The notes beneath the pieces are model-generated. The model did not search any database. It was not told where the DNA came from and was given only the letters and a program-made list of their open reading frames with translations. From NIOZ-UU13 sp964444135 (GTDB lineage Bacteria > Planctomycetota > Phycisphaerae > Sedimentisphaerales > Anaerobacaceae), in NCBI GenBank assembly GCA_964444135.1, contig CAYUFX010000088.1:1-20897 (forward strand): a stretch of 20,897 bases of DNA, in the 5' to 3' direction. The translations under genes and the position numbers were made by a program. This document shows positions 6,557-14,778 of this stretch, piece after piece; within the stretch, counting starts at the first letter, position 1; each line of letters opens with the position of its first letter.

Positions 6557-7250
6557 CCTTCATCTTACCATCGACTAATGTTACTATCCGCCCGGCTCTC
6601 TGGGCGATCCTCTCATCGTGGGTTACCATCACAATCGTCTGGCCGAGACTGCTCAACTTTTCAAGGACGTCTAAAATACCATTTCCTGTCGCAGAGTCAA
6701 GATTTCCTGTCGGCTCATCGGCCAAAAGCAGCCTCGGCTCATTCATCAAGGCCCTGCCGATAGCTACCCGCTGTCGCTCCCCGCCGGATAACTGATACGG
6801 CTTATGTCTGGCCCGTTCAGACAATCCAAGCTGCTCAAGCAGCTCTCTGGCCCGCCTCTTCGCCCATCTACGGCAGGCAAACCAGCCGACTACGCTCTTA
6901 CCTGCCATCACCGGCAAAAAAACATTTTCCAGCACACTTAATTCGTCCAATAAGTGATAGAACTGAAATACAAATCCCACCATTTTGTTGCGGAATCTGT
7001 TCAGCTCGCCGCTACTATGCCGGTTCAAATCCCGCCCTTCGAACTTGACAACGCCCTTATTCGGCTTATCCAGCGCGCCCAATATATGCAGCAGGGTGCT
7101 TTTACCGCTGCCCGAGGCCCCCACGATAGCCACAAATTCGCCCTTTTTGACAGCCAAATCGACCCCTTTGAGCACTCTGACCTCGGTCGCACCCATTCTA
7201 TAAGATTTATAAAGCCCTTCGGCCTTTAATATGAAATCGTCCTTACTCAT
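6552..7250 (-). CDS. lolD: Lipoprotein-releasing ABC transporter ATP-binding subunit
   Basis: This 232-residue ABC ATPase powers the extraction of outer-membrane lipoproteins from the inner membrane with the two permeases encoded just upstream. Walker A is GASGSGKST (44-52), the Q-loop glutamine is in FVFQFYHLL (Q96), the signature is LSGGERQ (154-160), Walker B is RLLLADEP (173-180) and the switch histidine is in VMVTHD (H211). The FQFYHLLDELSVLENV segment is characteristic of the LolD/MacB subfamily. An insertion of about nine residues (GWFACRRW region, 122-129) precedes the RARELLEQLGL helix. The start was placed at the ATG at 7250 (MSKDDF), which has GAGAT upstream; the open frame continues to 7313 without family similarity. 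It is separated from the permease stop by a repeat-bearing 160-base spacer, so it may be expressed at a different level. Confidence 0.88.
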   Translation of the reverse strand: MSKDDFILKAEGLYKSYRMGATEVRVLKGVDLAVKKGEFVAIVGASGSGKSTLLHILGALDKPNKGVVKFEGRDLNRHSSGELNRFRNKMVGFVFQFYHLLDELSVLENVFLPVMAGKSVVGWFACRRWAKRRARELLEQLGLSERARHKPYQLSGGERQRVAIGRALMNEPRLLLADEPTGNLDSATGNGILDVLEKLSSLGQTIVMVTHDERIAQRAGRIVTLVDGKMKD

Positions 7251-7309
7251 ATAATCTCTAATCAATAATGCCCTCTTTAAAAATCCTGCACATAATGACA
7301 GAGCAATCA

Positions 7310-7411
7310 ACAATAGTCAATAATATTGTCATCCTCGCAAGCCGTTACCTGTGCCCGTGAAGCCTGTCCCCGACTCCGATCGGGTAGCGGGTAGCGGGGA
7401 CAATAGTCAAT
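7310..7411. repeat. 12-bp direct repeats enclosing a GC-rich hairpin
   Basis: ACAATAGTCAAT occurs at 7310-7321 and again at 7400-7411, where it ends inside the permease stop codon. Between the copies are TGTCCCCG (7365-7372) and its complement CGGGGACA (7395-7402), plus two tandem GGGTAGC units (7382-7395). The arrangement resembles a small insertion with a target duplication, but slippage or an ancient duplication is also possible. Confidence 0.5.
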
Positions 7412-8784
7412 TACAATTGGTTCACCTGCAGAATCTCTACCGGCTTTTGCTTCGCCGCCAGTCGGCTCGGAATCAACGCACCGACCAAACAGGCAATAAT
7501 CGCCGAAAGGACAATTGCTACTAAAACTTTTGGGGACACCTGGTTTGGTACATCACCTATCGCATAAATCGTCCTGTCCCACAATTGGAACTTAAAATGC
7601 TCAAAAAGCCAATCTTCTATCTGGTTTATTTTCAGCAAAAACAACCACCCGCCAAATAAGCCTATACAAGAACCTAAAAGGCCCACTAAAAAAGCAAACC
7701 CGGAAAACAATTCAATAATATCTGCGTTCGAGGCACCTATGCTCTTCAATATCCCTATGTCTTTACTCTTATGGCTGATAATCATATAAAACACAACAAA
7801 GACGATAAAAACGGTCGTAATCCCCACAAAAGCAAACATAACAGTCATCACCGTTTGTTCCTTCTCCATAGGAGCGATGGACGAACGTCTGTTGTCCTTC
7901 CAGTTTTGTACAGTAACGGTATCCAATAAGTACGCCTGTCTTTCGTCGGCCTTTTCCTCTTTGAATTTTTGCCACAGCGAAGCGACCTTTTCACATCCGG
8001 TCTGCAGTTTGACATTCGGCTTAAACTTTATATGAATCGCACTGGCTCTCTTGACAGACTCCCCCATTCCGCAAAGTCGCTGGGCCCACTCGAACGGCAG
8101 ATAGACTAATGAAGAGTCCACACGGGCCAAACCGCTGTGTGAATTATCACTGCAGTAGAAAGTTTTTGTTTCAATCAATCCAGCCCCGGCATTGGCCGGG
8201 GCACCTTTTGCCGTTAGAGGAACACAACTTACAGAATATGCTGTTTCGCCAAGACGGCTACTGTAAGAATATCCGCCCTTAGCATCACGCACCGGCGCCA
8301 AGATATTGCCCAACCTACTACTGACGTCAATTCCTAATACACAACCCGGGAGGGTTGGTTTAAAGCTCTGCTCGAATGCTCTCGACACATTGCCTTTACA
8401 GTAATGCAGCGTTTTTTCAAAGCCGGTGGTTTGACTATGCCTGACCGGCTCGATGCCCATAACCTCCAGGCCGAGACTCTGATCTGTCCAGCTCGGACTG
8501 ACCAGCGCGTAGCCTTTTATCACAGGTGAAACGCCTTCGACAAAACCACTTTTCTCCAGTATATTTACAAAATCTTCATAATACGCAAAGCCAACTAATG
8601 ATTCGGTCCCGACGACACAATCTCCCACAAAGCTATGGCTCTTCTGCTTAAAATCGCTCACCAGGCCCGCCATTACCGTCATCACGACCACAACAATAAA
8701 GACGCAAAGTGCAACTGCAAGCACCGCAAAATATGTTATGCGCCGCTTTATCAAATACCTCATTGCAAGAATAATCTTGTACAT
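7411..8784 (-). CDS. LolC/LolE-type lipoprotein-releasing permease 1
   Basis: This is a 457-residue inner-membrane subunit of the lipoprotein-releasing transporter. It has an N-terminal helix after MYKIILAMRYLIKRR (TM about residues 17-40), a large periplasmic domain, and a C-terminal FtsX domain with three helices. That domain includes the coupling segment KSKDIGILKSIGAS and ends ALIPSRLAAKQKPVEILQ. This is the standard LolC/LolE/MacB-like layout with four helices, slightly longer than E. coli LolC. The open frame starts at a TTG (8814), but the ATG at 8784 has GGTGATGGAG just upstream and gives the family N-terminus, so it is preferred. The next gene upstream encodes a second, divergent permease, and the ATPase follows. 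Which is functionally LolC and which LolE cannot be settled from the sequence. Confidence 0.85.
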   Translation of the reverse strand: MYKIILAMRYLIKRRITYFAVLAVALCVFIVVVVMTVMAGLVSDFKQKSHSFVGDCVVGTESLVGFAYYEDFVNILEKSGFVEGVSPVIKGYALVSPSWTDQSLGLEVMGIEPVRHSQTTGFEKTLHYCKGNVSRAFEQSFKPTLPGCVLGIDVSSRLGNILAPVRDAKGGYSYSSRLGETAYSVSCVPLTAKGAPANAGAGLIETKTFYCSDNSHSGLARVDSSLVYLPFEWAQRLCGMGESVKRASAIHIKFKPNVKLQTGCEKVASLWQKFKEEKADERQAYLLDTVTVQNWKDNRRSSIAPMEKEQTVMTVMFAFVGITTVFIVFVVFYMIISHKSKDIGILKSIGASNADIIELFSGFAFLVGLLGSCIGLFGGWLFLLKINQIEDWLFEHFKFQLWDRTIYAIGDVPNQVSPKVLVAIVLSAIIACLVGALIPSRLAAKQKPVEILQVNQL

Positions 8785-8843
8785 AACTCCATCACCAGAA
8801 ATTTTGGATGTCAAATTTAGAATTCAAAATGCCCAACTTGGAA

Positions 8844-8877
8844 GTTCGTCATTCGATATTCGATATTCGACATTCCC
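8844..8877. repeat. Short tandem CGATATT words between the two permease genes
   Basis: Reading GTCATTCGATATTCGATATTCGACATTC, this is a small degenerate tandem of TCGATATT units lying just past the stop of the upstream permease. The word also appears once at 19490-19497. It resembles the other low-complexity spacers of this window. Confidence 0.4.
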
Positions 8878-10221
8878 TCACTCGTATCTTAGAATCTCAA
8901 CCGGCTTAGTCCAGGCTGCGACAATAGCCGGTATTAACGTTCCAATAGCAGCAGCTATAATTGCTAACAACACAATAGGTAAAGCCGATGCCCAATCAAC
9001 CTCATTTGGTATCTTACTAAACATATACACGCTGCTTTTCCACAGCTTCAATCCAAAAATTATCCTTATCCAATCCTCAATCATATTGATGTTTTTTGTA
9101 ACAATGTACCCCAGAACAGCTCCAATGCCTGAGCCGACTATTCCAACGCAAACACCGAATCCGACAAAAATCCAGGCCACCGAACTGCCTGCCGCTCCGC
9201 AACTTTTTAGTATCGCAATATCCTTCTGCTTCAGCCTGACTATCATATAGAATATGCAGAATACCAGCAGAATAACTCCAAAACTCACAACACCAAATAT
9301 CAATAATAAAAGCCCCATTTGCTTTCGATACGCGGCAACATATCGTCTTTGCATCTGCTTAGCTGTTTCAATTCTCGTATATTGCATAAGGTACAGGTCC
9401 GCTCCCAAATGTTCTACAACGAAACTACGCCATACTCCACGAATCACCGCCAGTGCAGCATCCGTGTCAGCATTATCCGCCAGTTTTATTTGAACTTCGC
9501 TTGCAACCGGTAAGGCCTCGTTGGGATATAAAGTTTTTTGCAGCTCTTCTAAGGGTAGATACACACAACCATTATCAAATTGATAGACTCCAGTTTCAAC
9601 AACATCTGCAATGGTAAACTTCATCACTTGTCTTTTGAATTCTACTCGCCTGCCTTCCTCGTCTGCTTGTGATATAGTCCCGGTTGTAAGAACAACCTGC
9701 TGACCAAACATCTTTTCAACTGCGTCAAAATCATATTTATCTGTCTTTTCGTCAGGCTCTGCCACCACCCCTATTCCCACAAAACCTCCGACTCTTCCTT
9801 CAAAGCCGTTTGTCTTGAAAGATAGTTCACTACCCGAGTCTTTTTGTCTGAGCAAAAAATGGTCAAAATCCATCACTTTTGTTCGTCGCACAGGCTCAAT
9901 CCCCCAAATATCCACCGCACGCACGTTGCCTATGCCCAAATGTAAAAGACCATGAGCTGATAGTATTGCTGTTGCCGCCTCCACCACCTCAGTTTGCTCT
10001 AAGCGCTCGATAAACAAATCGTATTTTGCAAACTTAGTCGGCGGGGCAAGGACAACATCACCTATTGCTTCAACTGCCGCTCGCTGGAACGCTTTGATAA
10101 AACCGGTGAACAAACTGGCAACAACTATCAACAAAGACACAGAAAGGGCAACCGCAGCAATACTCAAGAATACTATCTTCTTCTTACGCAGATATCGCAG
10201 CCATAAAAATAATTTTAACAT
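8878..10221 (-). CDS. LolC/LolE-type lipoprotein-releasing permease 2
   Basis: This 447-residue permease has the same architecture as its neighbour. MLKLFLWLRYLRKKK leads into a first helix (about residues 16-42), then a periplasmic domain containing an AVDIWGIEPVRR stretch (compare EVMGIEPVRH in permease 1). The C-terminal FtsX domain has RLKQKDIAILKSCGAAGSS and ends LIPAIVAAWTKPVEILRYE. That ending is very like LolE/LolC C-termini. The ATG at 10221 is chosen because AGGTG lies a few bases upstream and the family N-terminus begins there; the frame extends to 10293 without similarity. The two permeases share motifs but are clearly diverged, so they most likely form a heterodimer with LolD. 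The spacer to permease 1 is 93 bases and contains repeat words. Confidence 0.85.
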   Translation of the reverse strand: MLKLFLWLRYLRKKKIVFLSIAAVALSVSLLIVVASLFTGFIKAFQRAAVEAIGDVVLAPPTKFAKYDLFIERLEQTEVVEAATAILSAHGLLHLGIGNVRAVDIWGIEPVRRTKVMDFDHFLLRQKDSGSELSFKTNGFEGRVGGFVGIGVVAEPDEKTDKYDFDAVEKMFGQQVVLTTGTISQADEEGRRVEFKRQVMKFTIADVVETGVYQFDNGCVYLPLEELQKTLYPNEALPVASEVQIKLADNADTDAALAVIRGVWRSFVVEHLGADLYLMQYTRIETAKQMQRRYVAAYRKQMGLLLLIFGVVSFGVILLVFCIFYMIVRLKQKDIAILKSCGAAGSSVAWIFVGFGVCVGIVGSGIGAVLGYIVTKNINMIEDWIRIIFGLKLWKSSVYMFSKIPNEVDWASALPIVLLAIIAAAIGTLIPAIVAAWTKPVEILRYE

Positions 10222-10301
10222 CGCGCACCTATTAAATTCACAATCTACGACCAGGACACAAAGTGCTACGCATTGGTTGCGTGTTTCGTTCAACGATTGC
10301 G

Positions 10302-10736
10302 CTACTCGTTTCGTATACCGTCTTTCGGTTGCGCCCTGGATTTGCGTTCACTAAACTTATCCCAGGCAAGTGCCAAATTATAACACTGCCTGCTAATCTT
10401 GTCGTATATATCTATTAGTCTTTCACACATTTTTACGTCGACCAGAGAAGAATATATATCCTTGGCTTGGGTTAAAGAAACTATTGTTTCATTAGACTCT
10501 GCCATTGCATCATCCAAGTATTTCTGAAATCCTTTTTTCTGATGCCTTTTAGAGTGACCCTCTGCTATCAAACGAGGAACGGCTTTGATTGAACGTCTAA
10601 GCTGGTCAACCAAATCGTATTTCTCTTCTGCAGGCAGTTTTGGCAGGACATGCCTAAACATCTCAAGCATTGCTTGATAAGCAGTTTGATAAACCTCCAA
10701 ATCTTGAAAACTTCTAATAGGTTTTTTGTTTTCCAT
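10302..10736 (-). CDS. Four-helix bundle protein (23S rRNA IVS / S23 family)
   Basis: This 144-residue, all-helical, basic protein begins MENKKPIRSFQDLEVYQTAY, the typical SFxDLxVxQ opening of the four-helix-bundle family (TIGR02436). The family was first seen as proteins encoded in intervening sequences of 23S rRNA genes. Other family marks are VPRLIAEGHSKR (usually IPxNIAEG), the FQKYLDDAMAESNET helix and the AKDIYSS helix. Its function is unknown. Here it sits between lysS (115 bases upstream) and a Lol permease (80 bases downstream), not in an rRNA gene. The ATG at 10736 is chosen because the family N-terminus begins right there; the extra 19 codons to 10793 run through CGCAACC repeats and look spurious. 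The ribosome binding site is weak. Inverted CGCAACC arrays on both sides suggest a mobile cassette, which is inference. Confidence 0.82.
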   Translation of the reverse strand: MENKKPIRSFQDLEVYQTAYQAMLEMFRHVLPKLPAEEKYDLVDQLRRSIKAVPRLIAEGHSKRHQKKGFQKYLDDAMAESNETIVSLTQAKDIYSSLVDVKMCERLIDIYDKISRQCYNLALAWDKFSERKSRAQPKDGIRNE

Positions 10737-10751
10737 AACATTTACGATAAA

Positions 10752-10795
10752 CGCAACCGATACGAGCCTCGCAACCGCAACCGTAAAACGCAACC
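10752..10795 (+). repeat. CGCAACC array upstream of the four-helix-bundle gene
   Basis: There are four copies of CGCAACC within 44 bases, at 10752, 10770, 10776 (overlapping by one base) and 10789. On the far side of the gene the same word occurs on the opposite strand (GGTTGCG at 10273 and 10326), so the gene is bracketed by inverted copies. The array occupies the 5' leader of the gene. Confidence 0.6.
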
Positions 10796-10850
10796 TTTGA
10801 TTGATTATCTGTTGCGTTAATTTCTCCCTCGTGTCTTGGTGTCTTTATAG

Positions 10851-12311
10851 TTATTTCCCAAGCGGCCTTAGAAGTGGAAACAACACGACATCACGAATAC
10901 TCACAGCACCGGTCAGCACCATGACCAATCTGTCGATTCCAATACCCAGCCCACCGGCCGGAGGCATACCGTATTTCAACGCCGTTATATAATCTTGGTC
11001 CATCTTCGTTAAGGATTCTTCCTGCCCGCGAAGCTGAGTAAGGAAATTCTTATATTGCTCAGCAGGGTCATTCAGCTCCGTATAAGCATTAGCCAATTCC
11101 ATCCGCGCGATAAACAATTCAAACCGCTCGGCAAATCTGGGATTGTCTTTTCTACGTCTGGCTAACGGACACAACGCAGCCGGATAATCTATCACAAACG
11201 TCGGGTCAATGAGGTTATTCTCAACAGTGGCTTCAAAAACCTCATTGACAACCACCGCATCGTCCACATCCGCTTCATCCAGTTCGAGCTGTCTTGCTTT
11301 TGCTCTGACAGCCTCTATATCATCAATATCGCAGCCGCTGTATTCTTTCAGCAGCTCTGCGTATTTGGTCCGACGCCAGGGCCGGGTAAAATCTATCGTT
11401 AAATCGCCGAATTCAACCTGCTCACCCTCGCAGTATTTCTCCACGCAAAGCCCAATAATCTCCTCCGTCAAATCCATCATCGCGTTGTAATCGCCATAGG
11501 CCTGGTACACTTCGAGCATCGTAAATTCCGGGTTATGCTGTCGGCTCAACCCTTCGTTGCGGAAATTTCGATTTATCTCGAAGACCTTTTCCATTCCCCC
11601 GACGAGCAGTCTTTTTAGAAACAGCTCCGGCGAAATCCGCAAAAACAAATCCATATCCAGACTGTTATGATGTGTTATGAAAGGCTTCGCCGCGGCTCCG
11701 CCGGCTATAGTCTGCATCATCGGTGTCTCAACTTCCAAAAATCCTTCGGATTTGAGAAATTCGCGAATCGCAGAGACGATGGCACTTCGATTCTTAAACC
11801 GCTCCATTACTTCAGGATTGGCCCACAAATCCACATATCTTTGTCTGTAACGCTGGTCAATATCTGACAGACCGTGAAATTTCTCAGGCGGCTGAAGAAG
11901 ACACTTACTCAGCAGCACAACATTATCAGCCCATATCGTAATTTCACCGGTTTTGGTTTTACCTAATTGACCGGACGCACCGATTATATCGCCAAGCTCC
12001 AGTAATTTCACAAGCGCCCACTGCTCAGACAACAGCTTTTTGCTCAAGCCGACCTGGATAGTACCGCTGCGGTCACGCAAAGTAATAAAAATCAGTTTCC
12101 CAATGTCCCTCAACAGCACAATCCTGCCGGCACATTTGGCCTGCTGGCTCTCGTCGCCATCTTTAAATCGGCCCTTGACACTTCCAGCCGGCTCAGCACC
12201 CTCATATCTGCCGCCATAAGGTTCAATGCCAAATTCTTTAATCCGAGACAGTTTCTCCTGCCTTTGACTCTCGAATCTGTTTACCTCGTTAGAAACTTCT
12301 TCTTGTACCAT
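10851..12311 (-). CDS. lysS: Lysyl-tRNA synthetase, class II
   Basis: This 486-residue enzyme charges tRNA-Lys in the cytoplasm. An N-terminal OB-fold anticodon-binding domain (about residues 60-138, CAGRIVLLRDIGKLIFITLRD) is followed by the lysyl-specific LSDIDQRYRQRYVDL segment. The catalytic core has motif 2 (VFEINRNFRNEG then HNPEFTMLE, about 243-267) and motif 3 (GGLGIGIDRLVMVLTG near the C-terminus), ending SIRDVVLFPLLRP. The length is normal. A GTG at 12317 lies immediately after the protease stop (TGA 12320-12318). The ATG two codons on (12311) is preferred because GAGTGG sits a suitable distance upstream, overlapping that stop. The near-zero gap indicates translational coupling with the S41 protease gene. 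Confidence 0.95.
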   Translation of the reverse strand: MVQEEVSNEVNRFESQRQEKLSRIKEFGIEPYGGRYEGAEPAGSVKGRFKDGDESQQAKCAGRIVLLRDIGKLIFITLRDRSGTIQVGLSKKLLSEQWALVKLLELGDIIGASGQLGKTKTGEITIWADNVVLLSKCLLQPPEKFHGLSDIDQRYRQRYVDLWANPEVMERFKNRSAIVSAIREFLKSEGFLEVETPMMQTIAGGAAAKPFITHHNSLDMDLFLRISPELFLKRLLVGGMEKVFEINRNFRNEGLSRQHNPEFTMLEVYQAYGDYNAMMDLTEEIIGLCVEKYCEGEQVEFGDLTIDFTRPWRRTKYAELLKEYSGCDIDDIEAVRAKARQLELDEADVDDAVVVNEVFEATVENNLIDPTFVIDYPAALCPLARRRKDNPRFAERFELFIARMELANAYTELNDPAEQYKNFLTQLRGQEESLTKMDQDYITALKYGMPPAGGLGIGIDRLVMVLTGAVSIRDVVLFPLLRPLGK

Positions 12312-12317
12312 ATCCAC

Positions 12318-14645
12318 TCAATCACGCTGGGCCAACGCCGGGGCCTCAGCTTGAATCAATTTGCTCCTGATAATCAAAAGACCAACCTCCAATTGTGGGT
12401 CGGCCGCGAGAGTTTCTTCGACCGTATGTTTTCTCGGCTTATCGTCGACAAAGTCGTGATTGGCTTGAACCAGCACGTCATTGTCCCTCTGTACATCAAT
12501 CATCTTTTTAAGCTCATCGCTTCTCAATTTAACCTCAACATCCGGCCCAACACCCCAATCCTCTCTGCCTTGTTTTTTCATTGCTTCCCGGCTTTCAACT
12601 CGCTGGTCGGACGGCAAATGATAATGCGCCATCGTATATTTCAACTGTGCACCTTCCCCAGGATAGCTCGTAATCCCCTGCACACTGCCTTTGCCGTGGG
12701 TTCTGGTCCCAACCAAAATCGCACGCTCATATTTTTCATCTGCCAAGGCACCAGCCACGATCTCCGAAGCACTGGCCGAGCCCGAATTTACCAGTATAAC
12801 AAGCGGATAATTCGGGTGCGTGTTCTTCTTGTGTGCCATCTCAGGTATCGGCCTCCTGCCAAAACCCAGCTGTCTTTTGACTATCAATCCTTCTTCGATA
12901 AATTTATCGACCACCGCAACCGCACTATCTAAAAGACCGCCGCTATTGGACCGCAAATCGAGAATCAATCCCCGTAATCCCTCTGACTCAAGCTCAACCA
13001 ATACCTCCTCCAAATCCGAAGCGGTTCCTGCCGAAAAGCTCGTAAGGCGGACATAACCTATTCTTTCCTCCTCATCAATCATATACAGCCATTTACCCCC
13101 ATCGGCCCTTTGCCAGCCGCGAATTGTTGGAACAATTATCCTGTCTCGGGTTATCGTAATTTCTTTGGTTTTCTCCTCGCCGGGCCGTCTTATTGTCAAC
13201 GTAACTTTTGTTCCTTTCGGACCGGTTATCTTGCGAACTGCGCAGCCAAGAGTCATATCCTTGGTTTGAACCCCGTCCACCGCTTCTATCACGTCTTCCG
13301 CATCAAGACCGGACTTGTATGCCGGAGTATCAGGCAACAGGCTCGCTACTGTCAATAGCCCTTTTTGTTTAGATATCTCTATGCCGATACCAGTAAACTC
13401 ATTAGTCATCATCTTTTCAAAATCCTGCACCTGCCTGGGCCAGACTATCACCGTATAAGGGTCAAGCGAGGACAATGCTGCCTCTACAAACTGCGCAATC
13501 AATACATGCTGCGGCAAATTCACAGTCGCATCATTCAGCTTCAGAACCTTTTCAAAAACCTCCAAAAACTTACGCTTATCAAGCCCTTTTGGGCCGCTCG
13601 AGGCGGAATTAACCTCATCTAACAGCGCTCCTAAAGACACCGACCAGGCCGCAAGCTTCGTACTATCAGGCAGGAAAAAGGAACCCTGCTTGGAAATAAA
13701 CTCTGATAGTTCCAAAGTTTTTCCGTCGAGCACTTCGAGCTCAGTCTTTTTGGAGGCGTTTTCTTCGCTTCGGGAAACCGGACTAAATCGGGATGATGTC
13801 CCCATCACTTCCCCTAACAGCTTACACCGCTCGATAGCTTGTCTCGCCATTTGGGTATAATCGATAACGCTGACGTAATGCAGGTCTAAGTAAATAATCG
13901 TCCGGATAAACATCTCTTTCTTCACTCCCTGGAAACGCTCCTCGCGGGTCTCACAGGGATTGTCCTCAAAAGACGCCGCTATAGCGGCCTTATCCAGAAT
14001 CTGCTCGGCATAATCTGAATAGCCCTCATTCTTTGGGTCTATCGCCATTAGCCAATAGTAGCAATTTGTATATGCCTCGAGCCATTTGCCCACCACCTCG
14101 AACTCAGCTGCCTTATCTATCGCTCTTTGTATAACCTCTTGCACGAACGAATCAGACAGAAGCTGCTCTTTCTGTGCCTCGTCTGCAAACTCACGCGCCT
14201 TGAAAATAACTAAAAGCGCATCAACAATATCATTTACATCGTTTACGTCATCGACATTTGTTTCAGCCTGTTCGGCGCCAAAACGACGTGAGCCAAAGCT
14301 CTCTTGGAGCTGGGCTAATTCGGATAACTGTTCTTCGTAAGCAGCCTTTTGCGCTGCCCGGCGTTTTTCCTCTGTCGCTTCATACTCGGAAATAATATCT
14401 GCAAGCCGGGTAATTGCTGCATTTTCAGGTTTATTGCTTCGTCCAACAAGCCCGCGCGCACCGGCAAAATCACCTTCGTAAATCTGCGAACAAATCTGTT
14501 CAATCAGTATAGCGGACTCGCCCCCGAAGGTTACCGGCGCAGACTGTGACGCCGCCGCACTGTTAGATTGGGCCGTAAAGCCATAACAGGCAAACAACAA
14601 AAACGCTGCAAAGCAGCTTAAACCAATTAAATATGTTCTTTTCAT
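12318..14645 (-). CDS. S41 family C-terminal processing peptidase with PDZ domain, long N-terminal extension
   Basis: This 775-residue exported protease has a signal sequence (MKRTYLIGLSCFAAFLLFACYG; cleavage site unclear, a poor lipobox at LFAC is possible). An unusually long helical N-terminal region of about 380 residues follows, with a coiled-coil-like stretch around 80-118. The PDZ domain spans about 413-503 (FTGIGIEIS, LPDTPAYKSGL, GPKGTKVTLTIRRPG). The S41 core includes GYVRLTSFS, LRSNSGGLL and SGSASASEI. The serine before Glu (about S627) and the lysine in THGKGSVQ (about K652) are 25 residues apart, as in the Ser-Lys dyad of Prc/CtpA. These enzymes trim periplasmic proteins from their C-termini. 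AGGAG at 14653-14657 supports the ATG at 14645 over one at 14690. It is directly followed by lysS. Confidence 0.88.
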   Translation of the reverse strand: MKRTYLIGLSCFAAFLLFACYGFTAQSNSAAASQSAPVTFGGESAILIEQICSQIYEGDFAGARGLVGRSNKPENAAITRLADIISEYEATEEKRRAAQKAAYEEQLSELAQLQESFGSRRFGAEQAETNVDDVNDVNDIVDALLVIFKAREFADEAQKEQLLSDSFVQEVIQRAIDKAAEFEVVGKWLEAYTNCYYWLMAIDPKNEGYSDYAEQILDKAAIAASFEDNPCETREERFQGVKKEMFIRTIIYLDLHYVSVIDYTQMARQAIERCKLLGEVMGTSSRFSPVSRSEENASKKTELEVLDGKTLELSEFISKQGSFFLPDSTKLAAWSVSLGALLDEVNSASSGPKGLDKRKFLEVFEKVLKLNDATVNLPQHVLIAQFVEAALSSLDPYTVIVWPRQVQDFEKMMTNEFTGIGIEISKQKGLLTVASLLPDTPAYKSGLDAEDVIEAVDGVQTKDMTLGCAVRKITGPKGTKVTLTIRRPGEEKTKEITITRDRIIVPTIRGWQRADGGKWLYMIDEEERIGYVRLTSFSAGTASDLEEVLVELESEGLRGLILDLRSNSGGLLDSAVAVVDKFIEEGLIVKRQLGFGRRPIPEMAHKKNTHPNYPLVILVNSGSASASEIVAGALADEKYERAILVGTRTHGKGSVQGITSYPGEGAQLKYTMAHYHLPSDQRVESREAMKKQGREDWGVGPDVEVKLRSDELKKMIDVQRDNDVLVQANHDFVDDKPRKHTVEETLAADPQLEVGLLIIRSKLIQAEAPALAQRD

Positions 14646-14778
14646 CCCACCACTCCTATTTCTTGAAGTTCGTGAAAATAAATAGCTCATTTTCGATTTC
14701 CAATTTTAAAATTCAATAGTCCCTCGCTGTTTCAATTCTCCTTTGCAAAACAGTGGGGTAAAATTGACAAACTACAAT

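Noticed and set aside
10302..10736. Possible 23S rRNA fragment around the four-helix-bundle gene
   Set aside because: The flanks are coding genes and CGCAACC repeats; no conserved 23S rRNA sequence was recognised on either side.
12264..12932. 222-codon plus-strand frame opposite the S41 protease
   Set aside because: It is antisense to the conserved catalytic region and has no ribosome binding site or recognisable domain.
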